64,000 nt of DNA from Mycobacterium sp. SMC-4 (GTDB taxonomy: Bacteria > Actinomycetota > Actinomycetes > Mycobacteriales > Mycobacteriaceae): assembly GCF_025263265.1 (NCBI RefSeq), contig NZ_CP079869.1:3720001-3784000 (forward strand), written 5' to 3'. Positions within the stretch are counted from its first letter, which is position 1, and the number at the start of each line of letters is the position of its first letter. Under the pieces are notes generated by a model, which made no database searches, was not told where the DNA came from, and was given only the letters and a program-made list of their open reading frames with translations. The position numbers and the translations under genes are program-made. This document shows, one piece after another, positions 51,434-59,106 of this stretch.

Positions 51434-52666
51434 GTGACCCTGACCCTCAGAGCCGCGGGCCTGCTCGACGTCGATGCCGGGGAGATCGTGCGCCCCGGCA
51501 TGGTCACCGTCGACGGGGACCGGATCGTCGCGTTGGGCGGCACTCCCCCGGCCGACGCAGACGTGATCGACCTCGGCGACTCGATCCTGCTGCCCGGCCT
51601 GATGGACATGGAAGTCAACCTGCTGATGGGTGGACGCGGGGAGAACCCGGGCCTGTCCCAGGTCCAGGACGATCCGCCGACCCGGGTGCTCCGCGCGGTG
51701 GGTAACGCGCGCCGCACGCTGCGGGCCGGATTCACCACCGTGCGCAACCTCGGGTTGTTCGTCAAGACAGGCGGATACCTGCTCGATGTCGCCTTGGGCA
51801 AGGCCATCGACGCCGGCTGGATCGAGGGTCCGCGGGTCATCCCGGCGGGTCATGCCATCACCCCGACCGGCGGCCACCTCGACCCGACGATGTTTGCGGC
51901 GTTCATGCCCGGCGTGCTGGAGCTGACCATCGAAGAGGGCATCGCCAACGGGGTCGACGAGATCCGCAAGGCGGTGCGTTACCAGATCAAGCACGGCGCG
52001 CAGTTGATCAAGGTCTGCTGCTCGGGGGGCGTCATGTCGCTGACCGGAGAGGCCGGCGCGCAACACTATTCCGATGAGGAACTGCGGGTGATCGTCGACG
52101 AGGCGCATCGCCGAGGCCTTCGCGTCGCTGCACATACCCACGGCGCGGAAGCGGTCAAGCACGCGGTCGACTGCGGGATCGACTGTATCGAGCACGGTTT
52201 CCTGATGGACGACGAAGCCATCCAGATGCTGGTCGACAACGACCGGTTCCTGGTCAGCACTCGCCGGCTGGCCGAGTACATGGACGTCTCGAAAGCCCCA
52301 CCGGAGTTGCAGGCCAAGGCCGCCGAGATGTTCCCCAAGGCCCGAACGTCGATCAAGGCCGCATACAAGGCCGGCGTGAAGATCGCCGTCGGCACCGACG
52401 CCCCGGCCATCCCACACGGGCGCAACGCCGACGAACTGGTCACCCTGGTCGACTGGGGCATGCCGCCGGCAGCAGTGCTGCGCGCAGCCACGGTCGTGGC
52501 CGCCGATCTGATCAACCGTGCCGACTCCCTCGGTCGCCTCGCCGAGGGCTACCTCGCCGACATCATTGCGGTGCCGAGCGATCCGCTGGCGGATATCGGC
52601 GTTACACGCAATGTCAACTTTGTAATGAAGGGCGGTAAGGTCTACCGACATGAGCAACCGAACTGA
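51434..52666 (+). CDS. Imidazolonepropionase/prolidase-like amidohydrolase lacking the N-terminal HxH
   Basis: 410 residues from GTG 51434. Composite beta-sandwich/TIM-barrel amidohydrolase: N-terminal sandwich (LRAAGLLDVDAGEIVRPGMV), then LPGLMDMEVNLLMGG where the family has PGLIDxHxH. The two His ligands are thus Glu and Asn. Later elements remain: Lys in QLIKVCCSGG, His in AAHTHG, His in CIEHGF, Asp in VGTDAPA. It could be a mono-metal enzyme or have lost hydrolase activity. It overlaps the SnoaL-like gene by 17 bp. Confidence 0.82.
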   Translation: MTLTLRAAGLLDVDAGEIVRPGMVTVDGDRIVALGGTPPADADVIDLGDSILLPGLMDMEVNLLMGGRGENPGLSQVQDDPPTRVLRAVGNARRTLRAGFTTVRNLGLFVKTGGYLLDVALGKAIDAGWIEGPRVIPAGHAITPTGGHLDPTMFAAFMPGVLELTIEEGIANGVDEIRKAVRYQIKHGAQLIKVCCSGGVMSLTGEAGAQHYSDEELRVIVDEAHRRGLRVAAHTHGAEAVKHAVDCGIDCIEHGFLMDDEAIQMLVDNDRFLVSTRRLAEYMDVSKAPPELQAKAAEMFPKARTSIKAAYKAGVKIAVGTDAPAIPHGRNADELVTLVDWGMPPAAVLRAATVVAADLINRADSLGRLAEGYLADIIAVPSDPLADIGVTRNVNFVMKGGKVYRHEQPN

Positions 52667-53081
52667 GGATCTCGTCGAGATCCAGCAGCTCCTCGCGAAG
52701 TACGCGGTCACCATCACCCAAGGTGACGTCGACGGACTGATCTCGGTGTTCACCCCCGACGGTACCTACAGCGCATTCGGCTCGACCTACACCCTGGCCC
52801 GGTTTCCCGAGCTCGTCGACGCCGCGCCCAAAGGGCTTTTCATGACCGGCACCTCGCTGGTGACCCTCGACCCCGACGAGCCCGACAAGGCCAGTGGTAC
52901 CCAGCCGCTGTGCTTCATCGAGCACTCCAAGCACGACATGCGCATCGGCTACTACAACGACACCTATGTGCGCACTGACGACGGCTGGCGACTGAAAACC
53001 CGTGCCATGACGTTTATTCGGCGCAATGGCGACCACGATTCCGGACGGCCGCACGCCATCGGACGGCCGGAGGCCGGATGA
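52650..53081 (+). CDS. SnoaL-like (NTF2 fold) protein
   Basis: 143 residues. SnoaL_4-like pattern: EDLVEIQQLLAKYAVTITQGD, FTPDGTYSAFG, then strands ending DDGWRLKTRAMTFIRR. Family includes small hydratases, isomerases and oxygenase beta subunits. It may be the beta-type partner of the Rieske oxygenase encoded earlier in the operon, or an isomerase acting before the dehydrogenases. Overlaps both neighbours. Confidence 0.83.
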   Translation: MSNRTEDLVEIQQLLAKYAVTITQGDVDGLISVFTPDGTYSAFGSTYTLARFPELVDAAPKGLFMTGTSLVTLDPDEPDKASGTQPLCFIEHSKHDMRIGYYNDTYVRTDDGWRLKTRAMTFIRRNGDHDSGRPHAIGRPEAG

Positions 53082-54199
53082 CCTCGACCGAGACCGCGCA
53101 GTTCCGGACTGAATTGCGCGCTTGGCTAGACCAGAACGACCTGACCCCGCCGCCGGGCGAGCATTCCCTGCCGGGACACATCCGCCAGTTCGCCCGAGTG
53201 CAGCGCGCGCTCTACGACGCCGGGTGGAATCGCTACGGATGGCCCGAGCACGCCGGTGGGCTCGGCGGTCCGGCCATCCTGCGTGCCGTCGTCGGTGAGG
53301 AAGTGGTGGGGCGGCGACTGGCCGAGCCAGGGCCGTACTCGATGCTCGAGGTGCTGGCCCCTACGCTGATCGACTACGCGCCCGCGGAACTGGCCGCCGA
53401 GATGGTGCCAAAGCTGCTCAGCGGCGAAGAGCTCTGGTGCCAAGGGTTTTCGGAACCGGGCTCGGGCAGTGACCTGGCATCGCTGACCACGCGCGCCACC
53501 CCCCGTGGCGATCAGTGGGTGATCAACGGCCAGAAGGTGTGGACCAGTTTCGCCCAGTTCGCTCGACGGTGCGTGCTGCTGACCCGCACCGGGGACGCCG
53601 ACACCCCCAACCACCAGGCAATCACCGCGTTCTTCGTCGACATCGACACCCCTGGCATCACCGTGCGTCCGCTACGCACCATGCACGGCGTCGACGAGTT
53701 CTGTGAGGTGTACTTCGACGACGTCGTCGTCGACGCGAGCAGGATGCTCGGCAAGCCTGGCGATGGCTGGCAACTCGCGATGGACCTGCTGCCCTATGAA
53801 CGCTCCAGCTGCTTCTGGCAACGCATTGCCTATCTGTACTCACGGTTCGACGACCTGGTCGGCATCGTCAAGGGTCTCGGCACGGCATCGGACGCTGATC
53901 TGGGCGAGGTCTACCTGGCGCTGCACACTCTGCGCTGCCGGTCCCGGGCAACCCAGCACCGACTCGCCGAAGGCCAGCGCCTCGGCCCGGACACCTCGAT
54001 CGACAAGGTACTGCTGGCCGGTGCCGAGCAGTTGTTCTACGACACCGCGCGCGATCTGCTGCCCAGCGTCGTCGAACTTGAGGACTCCGAATGGCGCACC
54101 GAGTTTCTGTACTCCCGGGCAGCCAGCATCTACGGCGGTACCGCCGAGGTGCAACGCAACATCATCGCCCGTCGTCTGCTCGATCTCGGGAAGGAGTGA
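53078..54199 (+). CDS. Acyl-CoA dehydrogenase, alpha-type subunit
   Basis: 373 residues. CQGFSEPGSGSDLASL, NGQKVWTSFAQFARR, and C-terminal IYGGTAEVQRNIIARRLL, with Gly in place of the YEGT Glu. Its stop overlaps the GTG of a shorter acyl-CoA dehydrogenase, the gene order of mycobacterial alpha2beta2 FadE pairs. Parallel to the pair at 13240/14399. Confidence 0.9.
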   Translation: MTSTETAQFRTELRAWLDQNDLTPPPGEHSLPGHIRQFARVQRALYDAGWNRYGWPEHAGGLGGPAILRAVVGEEVVGRRLAEPGPYSMLEVLAPTLIDYAPAELAAEMVPKLLSGEELWCQGFSEPGSGSDLASLTTRATPRGDQWVINGQKVWTSFAQFARRCVLLTRTGDADTPNHQAITAFFVDIDTPGITVRPLRTMHGVDEFCEVYFDDVVVDASRMLGKPGDGWQLAMDLLPYERSSCFWQRIAYLYSRFDDLVGIVKGLGTASDADLGEVYLALHTLRCRSRATQHRLAEGQRLGPDTSIDKVLLAGAEQLFYDTARDLLPSVVELEDSEWRTEFLYSRAASIYGGTAEVQRNIIARRLLDLGKE

Positions 54200-55005
54200 A
54201 CGTGGACCAGGACATGGACGCCAAGTCACTCGAGATGCTCGAAGACACCCTGCGCAAGACCATGCTGTCGTCGTCGGGGGCTCAACTGGACTCGGCGTTG
54301 GCCGATCTCGGATGGGCCGAGATGCTCTCCGACATGCCTGATCTCGCGATTCCGCTGGTGTTTCGGTTGCTTGGAGAAACCGGTTCGCACGCGTCGGTTC
54401 TCAACGACGTGATGCTGGAGACGATCGGTGGCCTGCCGGGCGGGACGCCACCGATGCCCTACACCGGGGGTGGCTGGGTGGTGTGGGAACGCGAGGCCGG
54501 TGACGACAACCCGACGCTGGGCGGTCTGCCGTTGCGCCGGGTGCCCGACGGTGAGCTGATGCGCATGGGCGAGGCTCGCCGTGCTGTGGGCTGGTGGCTG
54601 GTGGGTTCGGCACGGGCGATGCTCACCCTGGCCCGCCGGCACGCCCGCGACCGGGTCCAGTTCGGCCGCCCGATCTCCGGCTTCCAGGCTGTCCGTCACC
54701 GCCTTGCCGAGGCCCTGGTGGCCATCGAAGGCGCCGAGGCCACGCTCGGCCTGCCGGGTACCGAGAGCGCCGACCTGACCGCGATGCTGGCCAAGGCCGC
54801 CGCGGGCAAGGCTGCGCTGACCGCTGCGCGACACTGCCAGCAGGTGCTTGCCGGTATCGGCTTCACCGCCGAGCACGAGCTGCACGTGCACGTCGAACGC
54901 GCCCTGGTACTGGACGGATTACTGGGCAACTCAAAGGAGTTGACCCGCAAGGCCGGCGCAGGACTGCGGGCTCGCGGCTCGGTCCCCCGACTCGCCCAGC
55001 TCTGA
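54196..55005 (+). CDS. Short acyl-CoA dehydrogenase, partner subunit
   Basis: 269 residues from GTG 54196 (GTGA overlap), clearly shorter than a full ACAD; the N-terminal helical domain is reduced. C-terminal domain is kept: LTLARRHARDRVQFGRPISGFQAVRHRLAEAL and CQQVLAGIGFTAEHELHVHVERALVLDGLLG. Predicted beta subunit of a heteromeric dehydrogenase with the gene upstream. Last gene of the rightward operon. Confidence 0.83.
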   Translation: MNVDQDMDAKSLEMLEDTLRKTMLSSSGAQLDSALADLGWAEMLSDMPDLAIPLVFRLLGETGSHASVLNDVMLETIGGLPGGTPPMPYTGGGWVVWEREAGDDNPTLGGLPLRRVPDGELMRMGEARRAVGWWLVGSARAMLTLARRHARDRVQFGRPISGFQAVRHRLAEALVAIEGAEATLGLPGTESADLTAMLAKAAAGKAALTAARHCQQVLAGIGFTAEHELHVHVERALVLDGLLGNSKELTRKAGAGLRARGSVPRLAQL

Positions 55006-55035
55006 GTTCGACCGGACGGGCACTGCCGCAGCAGG

Positions 55036-55818
55036 CTACTTGATGTTGGCCTTCATCTGGTCCAGATCGACCAGCACGGGCCAGCCGCCCACGCTCAACG
55101 CGTTGCCGTGCCCGGTCTGGTGCACATCGAAGACCGACTGGATCGCCGCGTAGAAGCCCTGCACGTCGAGGGTCTGATTGACCGCCCGCTTGGCCTGCCG
55201 CAGCGCAAACGGCGGCATCGTCGCGATCTGCTCGGCCAGCGCCCGCGTCTGGGCGTCCAACTCGTCGCGAGGCACGACCTTGTTCACCATCCCGGTCTGG
55301 AACACCTCTTCGGCAGTCATGGCGCGGCCGGTGAAGAGAATCTCCTTGGCTTTACGCGGCCCGAGTTCCCAGGTGTGTCCGTGGTATTCGACCCCGCCGA
55401 TACCCATCAGCACCACCGGATCGGAAAACCGCGCGTCGTCGGCGGCGACGATGAGATCACACGGCCAGCACAGCAGCAGACCACCGGAAATGCACCGGCC
55501 CTGCACCGCGGCGATCGACGGCTTGGGCACATTGCGCCACCGCAGCGTGTACTCCAGATAGCGTCTGGCTTCGTGCTCGATGATGAACTCGAGAGTGATC
55601 TTGTCCGGCACCGGACCGCCGCCGCGCAGGTCATGACCGGCGGAGAAATGTTTCCCGTTGGCCCTCAGCACGATCACCGCCACCTCGGAATCCGCAGCCG
55701 CCCGGGTCCACGCTGCGTCGAGTTCGTCCAGCAGCTCCGGGTTCTGCGCGTTGGCGGCCTCGGGCCGATTGAGCGTGATCGTCGCGATCTTGTCGGCAAC
55801 GTCATAGTCGATGTACAT
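55036..55818 (-). CDS. Enoyl-CoA hydratase/isomerase family protein
   Basis: 260 residues from ATG 55818. Crotonase fold: LRANGKHFSAGHDLRG and VQGRCISGGLLLCWPCDLI for the oxyanion hole. The active-site stretch reads VLMGIGGVEYHGHTWELGPRKAKEIL, with Glu/His at unusual positions, suggesting a specialised hydratase or lyase. Transcribed toward the acyl-CoA dehydrogenase pair (convergent), with its 5' side facing the TetR at 56021 across a palindrome. Confidence 0.9.
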   Translation of the reverse strand: MYIDYDVADKIATITLNRPEAANAQNPELLDELDAAWTRAAADSEVAVIVLRANGKHFSAGHDLRGGGPVPDKITLEFIIEHEARRYLEYTLRWRNVPKPSIAAVQGRCISGGLLLCWPCDLIVAADDARFSDPVVLMGIGGVEYHGHTWELGPRKAKEILFTGRAMTAEEVFQTGMVNKVVPRDELDAQTRALAEQIATMPPFALRQAKRAVNQTLDVQGFYAAIQSVFDVHQTGHGNALSVGGWPVLVDLDQMKANIK

Positions 55819-55948
55819 GCGGTGCGTCCTCGGGTTTCTGCGCGGCCGGCGGGGGTACTGCACAACGGTGCTGGACGACGGTGCTGGGTGACCCAGTAAT
55901 CACCGGTCACCACAGCCCCGCTACCAAGACCTTCTCTTATCTCGGAAA

Positions 55949-55965
55949 TGAGAATACTATTCTCA
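55949..55965. promoter_or_regulatory. Perfect TGAGAAT-N3-ATTCTCA operator next to a TetR gene
   Basis: TGAGAAT-ACT-ATTCTCA, perfect arms, in the 202 bp between the divergent enoyl-CoA hydratase and TetR genes, 55 bp upstream of the TetR ATG. Best candidate autoregulatory site and the anchor for assigning the TGAGAAT regulon. Confidence 0.78.
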
Positions 55966-56020
55966 TGATGAGGAAGTTACAATCTCTGACACGTTGGCCG
56001 AGAGGGGGTCGAGGACCGCT

Positions 56021-56743
56021 ATGGCAAGGCGTTCTCCGGTACAGTCAGTGCATGTTCTCCCCACTCGGTCTGCTGGCGACGGGCCGCCGGTGACCACACC
56101 GAGCGAGGAGCCGGCCTGGAAACAGCGCGCTGTCGAGCGGTCCATCAAAACCGCCAAGCTGCGCGCTGCGCAACGCGTCCAGCGGTTTCTCGATGCCGCC
56201 CAGGCGATCATCATCGAGAAGGGCAGCACCGATTTCACCGTGCAAGAAGTGGTGGATCGCTCGCGCCAGTCACTTCGCAGCTTCTACCTCCAGTTCGACG
56301 GTAAGCACGAGTTGTTGCTGGCACTGTTCGAAGATGCCCTCAGCCGATCGGCTGACCAGATCCGCGCCGCGACCGCCGGCCAGCAGGATCCCCTCGAGCG
56401 GCTCAAGGTCGCCATCCAGCTCTTGTTCGAGACCTCACGCCCGGACCCGGCCGCCAAGCGACCGTTGTTCACCGACTTCGCCCCGCGCTTGCTGGTTTCC
56501 CACCCCTCAGAAGTCAAGATCGCGCATGCGCCGCTGTTGGCGCTGCTCACCGAACTGATGGAAGAGGCCGGAGCAGCCGGCAAGCTGCGCGACGGTATCA
56601 ATCCAAAGCGCATGGCGGCGATGACGATGCAGACGGTGATGTTCGTCGCCCAGTCCAGTGGTGACGCCGGCGACGGGACCGCCAACCCGATCTCGGCAGA
56701 CGAGGTGTGGGACTTCTGCGCGCACGGTTTTGCCGCGCGCTGA
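56021..56743 (+). CDS. TetR family transcriptional regulator, candidate master of the TGAGAAT regulon
   Basis: 240 residues if it starts at ATG 56021 (GAGGGGGTCGAGG upstream); a TTG at 55994 and a GTG at 56090 are in frame. TetR HTH: AAQRVQRFLDAAQAIIIEKG then VDRSRQSLRSFYLQFDGKHELLL; C-terminal ligand domain ends VWDFCAHGF. The basic N-terminal extension before the HTH (KQRAVERSIKTAKLRAAQR) is longer than usual and may touch DNA. The perfect palindrome directly upstream makes it the most likely regulator of the six-site TGAGAAT family (inference). Confidence 0.88.
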   Translation: MARRSPVQSVHVLPTRSAGDGPPVTTPSEEPAWKQRAVERSIKTAKLRAAQRVQRFLDAAQAIIIEKGSTDFTVQEVVDRSRQSLRSFYLQFDGKHELLLALFEDALSRSADQIRAATAGQQDPLERLKVAIQLLFETSRPDPAAKRPLFTDFAPRLLVSHPSEVKIAHAPLLALLTELMEEAGAAGKLRDGINPKRMAAMTMQTVMFVAQSSGDAGDGTANPISADEVWDFCAHGFAAR

Positions 56744-56828
56744 GACCAAAGAACGACACTCTTCGTTTCCCAGAGTCAGCCTCGCAGTGGCGATAACGTC
56801 ATGCCCGCGTGGTGTCCGCACAGCGTCA

Positions 56829-56861
56829 CCACAGTTCTCGGAGAGGCGTGTTCTCCTGTGG
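56829..56861. promoter_or_regulatory. Inverted repeat upstream of P450 gene
   Basis: CCACAG (56829-56834) and CTGTGG (56856-56861) flank two direct copies of GTTCTC (56834-56839 and 56850-56855). GTTCTC resembles a half-site of the TGAGAAT family. It lies 134 bp before the P450 GTG at 56995, in the 251-bp gap after the TetR gene. Weak evidence only. Confidence 0.35.
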
Positions 56862-56994
56862 AGAGAGCATGAACTGCCGATATTGAGTCTGCCATTGACA
56901 CCCTGCAGCAGCAGGTGCCACAGTTGTGAGACAGATAGCAGCCCGCTGTCTTACGACTTCTGACTTGCGAACCCGGTCCGGCGAGAGGGACACC

Positions 56995-58206
56995 GTGACG
57001 ATCAGCGCTGAGAACTCCGACGTACAGAGCACCGCAGGGGCGGACGAGCTGCACTACGACCCCTACAGCGTCGACCTGAACATGGCTCCGTATGCACTCT
57101 TTGCCCGACTCCGCGAAGAAGCGCCTCTGTACTACAACGCCGAACACGACTTCTACGCGCTCAGCCGATTCGACGACGTCCAGAAGGGCCTGATCGACCA
57201 CGAGACATTCATCTCGGGCCGCGGCGCATTGCTTGAGATCATCAAGTCGGGTATGGAGATCCCGCCCGGCACATTGATTTTCGAGGATCCACCGATCCAC
57301 AACATCCACCGCAACCTGTTGTCGCGGATGTTCACCCCACGCAAGGTGCTTGCCCTGGAACCTCAGATTCGCGAGTTCACCGCCCGCTGTCTGGATCCGC
57401 TGGTGGGCAGCGGCCGATTCGACTTCGTCAATGACCTGGGCGAGCAGATGCCCATGCGGGTGATCGGAATGTTGCTCGGTATCCCCGAGGACCATCAGCG
57501 CCGGGTCACCGAACACGGCGAGGCCACCCTGCACAACGAGAGTGCCGACTTGATGGCGACCGGCGAAGTGTTCGCCGAGTTCATCGACTACCGCACCGAG
57601 CATCCGTCCGACGACATCATGACCGACCTGCTCAACGTCGAGTTCGAAGACGAGACCGGCACCGTTCGCCGGCTGCGCCGTGACGAGTTGCTGATGTACC
57701 TGACCGTGGTCGCGACCGCGGGAGCAGAGACGACGACCCGTCTGATCGGCTGGGCCGGCAAGACGCTGGCCGACTACCCCGACCAGCGCAGTGCCTTGGT
57801 GGCCGACCCCACGCTGATTCCGCAAGCCATCGAGGAAATCCTGCGTTGGGAACCGCCGGCCCTGCACGTGGGCCGCTACGTCGCCCGCGACACCGAGTAC
57901 TACGGCCAGAAGGTGCCCGAGGGCAGCGCAATGCTGCTGCTGATGGGTGCCGCCAACCGCGACCGCAGGCGCTTCGCCCCCGACGGTGATGTCTTCGACA
58001 TCTATCGGGAGCAGAGATCGCACTTGACCTTCGGCGCCGGGACCCACTTCTGTATGGGTAACGCGCTGGCCCGGCTGGAGGGCCGGATCGCCCTGGAGGA
58101 GATCCTCAAGCGCTTCCCCGAGTGGGAGGTCGACTGGCCCAACACGCGGCCCTCGCAGACGACGGCGGTGCGCGGCTGGGAAGCCATGCCCACGTTCATT
58201 GGCTGA
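56995..58206 (+). CDS. Cytochrome P450 (paralogue of 31900-33108)
   Basis: 403 residues from GTG 56995 (GAGAGGGACACC upstream). I-helix VATAGAETTTRLIGW, ExxR in EEILR, heme loop LTFGAGTHFCMG. Shares long identical blocks with the P450 at 31900 (LEIIKSGMEIPPG, FEDPPIHNIHR, FTPRK), and is followed 53 bp later by an SDR that is the paralogue of the one beside that P450. No ferredoxin gene adjacent. Confidence 0.93.
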   Translation: MTISAENSDVQSTAGADELHYDPYSVDLNMAPYALFARLREEAPLYYNAEHDFYALSRFDDVQKGLIDHETFISGRGALLEIIKSGMEIPPGTLIFEDPPIHNIHRNLLSRMFTPRKVLALEPQIREFTARCLDPLVGSGRFDFVNDLGEQMPMRVIGMLLGIPEDHQRRVTEHGEATLHNESADLMATGEVFAEFIDYRTEHPSDDIMTDLLNVEFEDETGTVRRLRRDELLMYLTVVATAGAETTTRLIGWAGKTLADYPDQRSALVADPTLIPQAIEEILRWEPPALHVGRYVARDTEYYGQKVPEGSAMLLLMGAANRDRRRFAPDGDVFDIYREQRSHLTFGAGTHFCMGNALARLEGRIALEEILKRFPEWEVDWPNTRPSQTTAVRGWEAMPTFIG

Positions 58207-58259
58207 ACCCACAACGCAACGACGCCCACCCCACTACTGACAGAAGGATCCGAACAATC

Positions 58260-59096
58260 ATGGCAGGACGCGTAGAAGGCAAGGTCGCTTTCGTCACCGG
58301 TGCGGCACGCGGGCAGGGACGGGCGCACGCGGTGCGGCTGGCCGAAGAGGGTGCCGATATCATCGCCGTCGACATCTGCAAGCAGATCGACAGCGTGTTG
58401 ATCCCGTTGTCCAACCCCGAGGACCTGGCCGAGACCGCGGATCTGGTCAAGAACGCCGGCGGCCGGATCCACACCGCCGAGGTCGACGTACGCGACTTCG
58501 ACGCACTCAAAGCCGCCGTGGACGCCGGTGTCGAGGAGTTCGGCCGCCTCGACATCATCGTCGCCAATGCCGGCATCGGCAATGGCGGTCAATTGCTGCA
58601 CGACACCGGGGAACCCGACTGGGATGACATGATCGGGGTCAACCTGTCCGGGGTGTGGAAGACCGTCAAAGCCGGAGTCCCGCACATTCTCGCCGGCGAG
58701 CGTGGTGGGTCGATCATCCTGACCAGCTCGGTCGGCGGACTGAAGGCCTACCCGCACACCGGCCACTATGTGGCCGCCAAACACGGCGTGGTCGGTTTGA
58801 TGCGGACCTTCGCCGTCGAGCTCGGCGCCCAGAACATCCGGGTGAACTCGGTGCATCCGACCAACGTGAACACGCCGCTGTTCATGAACGAGCCGACGAT
58901 GAAGCTGTTCCGTCCGGACCTGGAGAATCCCGGCCCGGACGATATGAAGGTCGTCGGGCAACTGATGCACACGCTGCCCATCGGCTGGGTCGAGCCCGAG
59001 GACATCGCCAATGCGGTGCTGTTCCTGGCTTCCGATGAAGCGCGGTTCATCACCGGTGTCACCTTGCCGGTCGATGGCGGCAGCTGTCTGAAGTAG
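58260..59096 (+). CDS. Mycofactocin-dependent SDR family oxidoreductase
   Basis: 278 residues from ATG 58260 (ACAGAAGGATCC upstream). GKVAFVTGAARGQGRAHA, RLAEEGADIIAVDICKQ, NAGIGNGGQ, catalytic Tyr in GHYVAAKHG, SVHPTNVNTP. Close paralogue of 31067-31903. Expected to oxidise the alcohol formed by the adjacent P450, using bound NAD and mycofactocin as acceptor. Confidence 0.9.
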   Translation: MAGRVEGKVAFVTGAARGQGRAHAVRLAEEGADIIAVDICKQIDSVLIPLSNPEDLAETADLVKNAGGRIHTAEVDVRDFDALKAAVDAGVEEFGRLDIIVANAGIGNGGQLLHDTGEPDWDDMIGVNLSGVWKTVKAGVPHILAGERGGSIILTSSVGGLKAYPHTGHYVAAKHGVVGLMRTFAVELGAQNIRVNSVHPTNVNTPLFMNEPTMKLFRPDLENPGPDDMKVVGQLMHTLPIGWVEPEDIANAVLFLASDEARFITGVTLPVDGGSCLK

Positions 59097-59106
59097 CCGA
59101 ACCAGC

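Noticed and set aside
5050..55965. Assigning the TGAGAAT palindromes to KstR or KstR2
   Set aside because: Their known consensus sequences (built on AAC-GTT and CAAG-CTTG cores) do not match TGAGAAT-N3-ATTCTCA.
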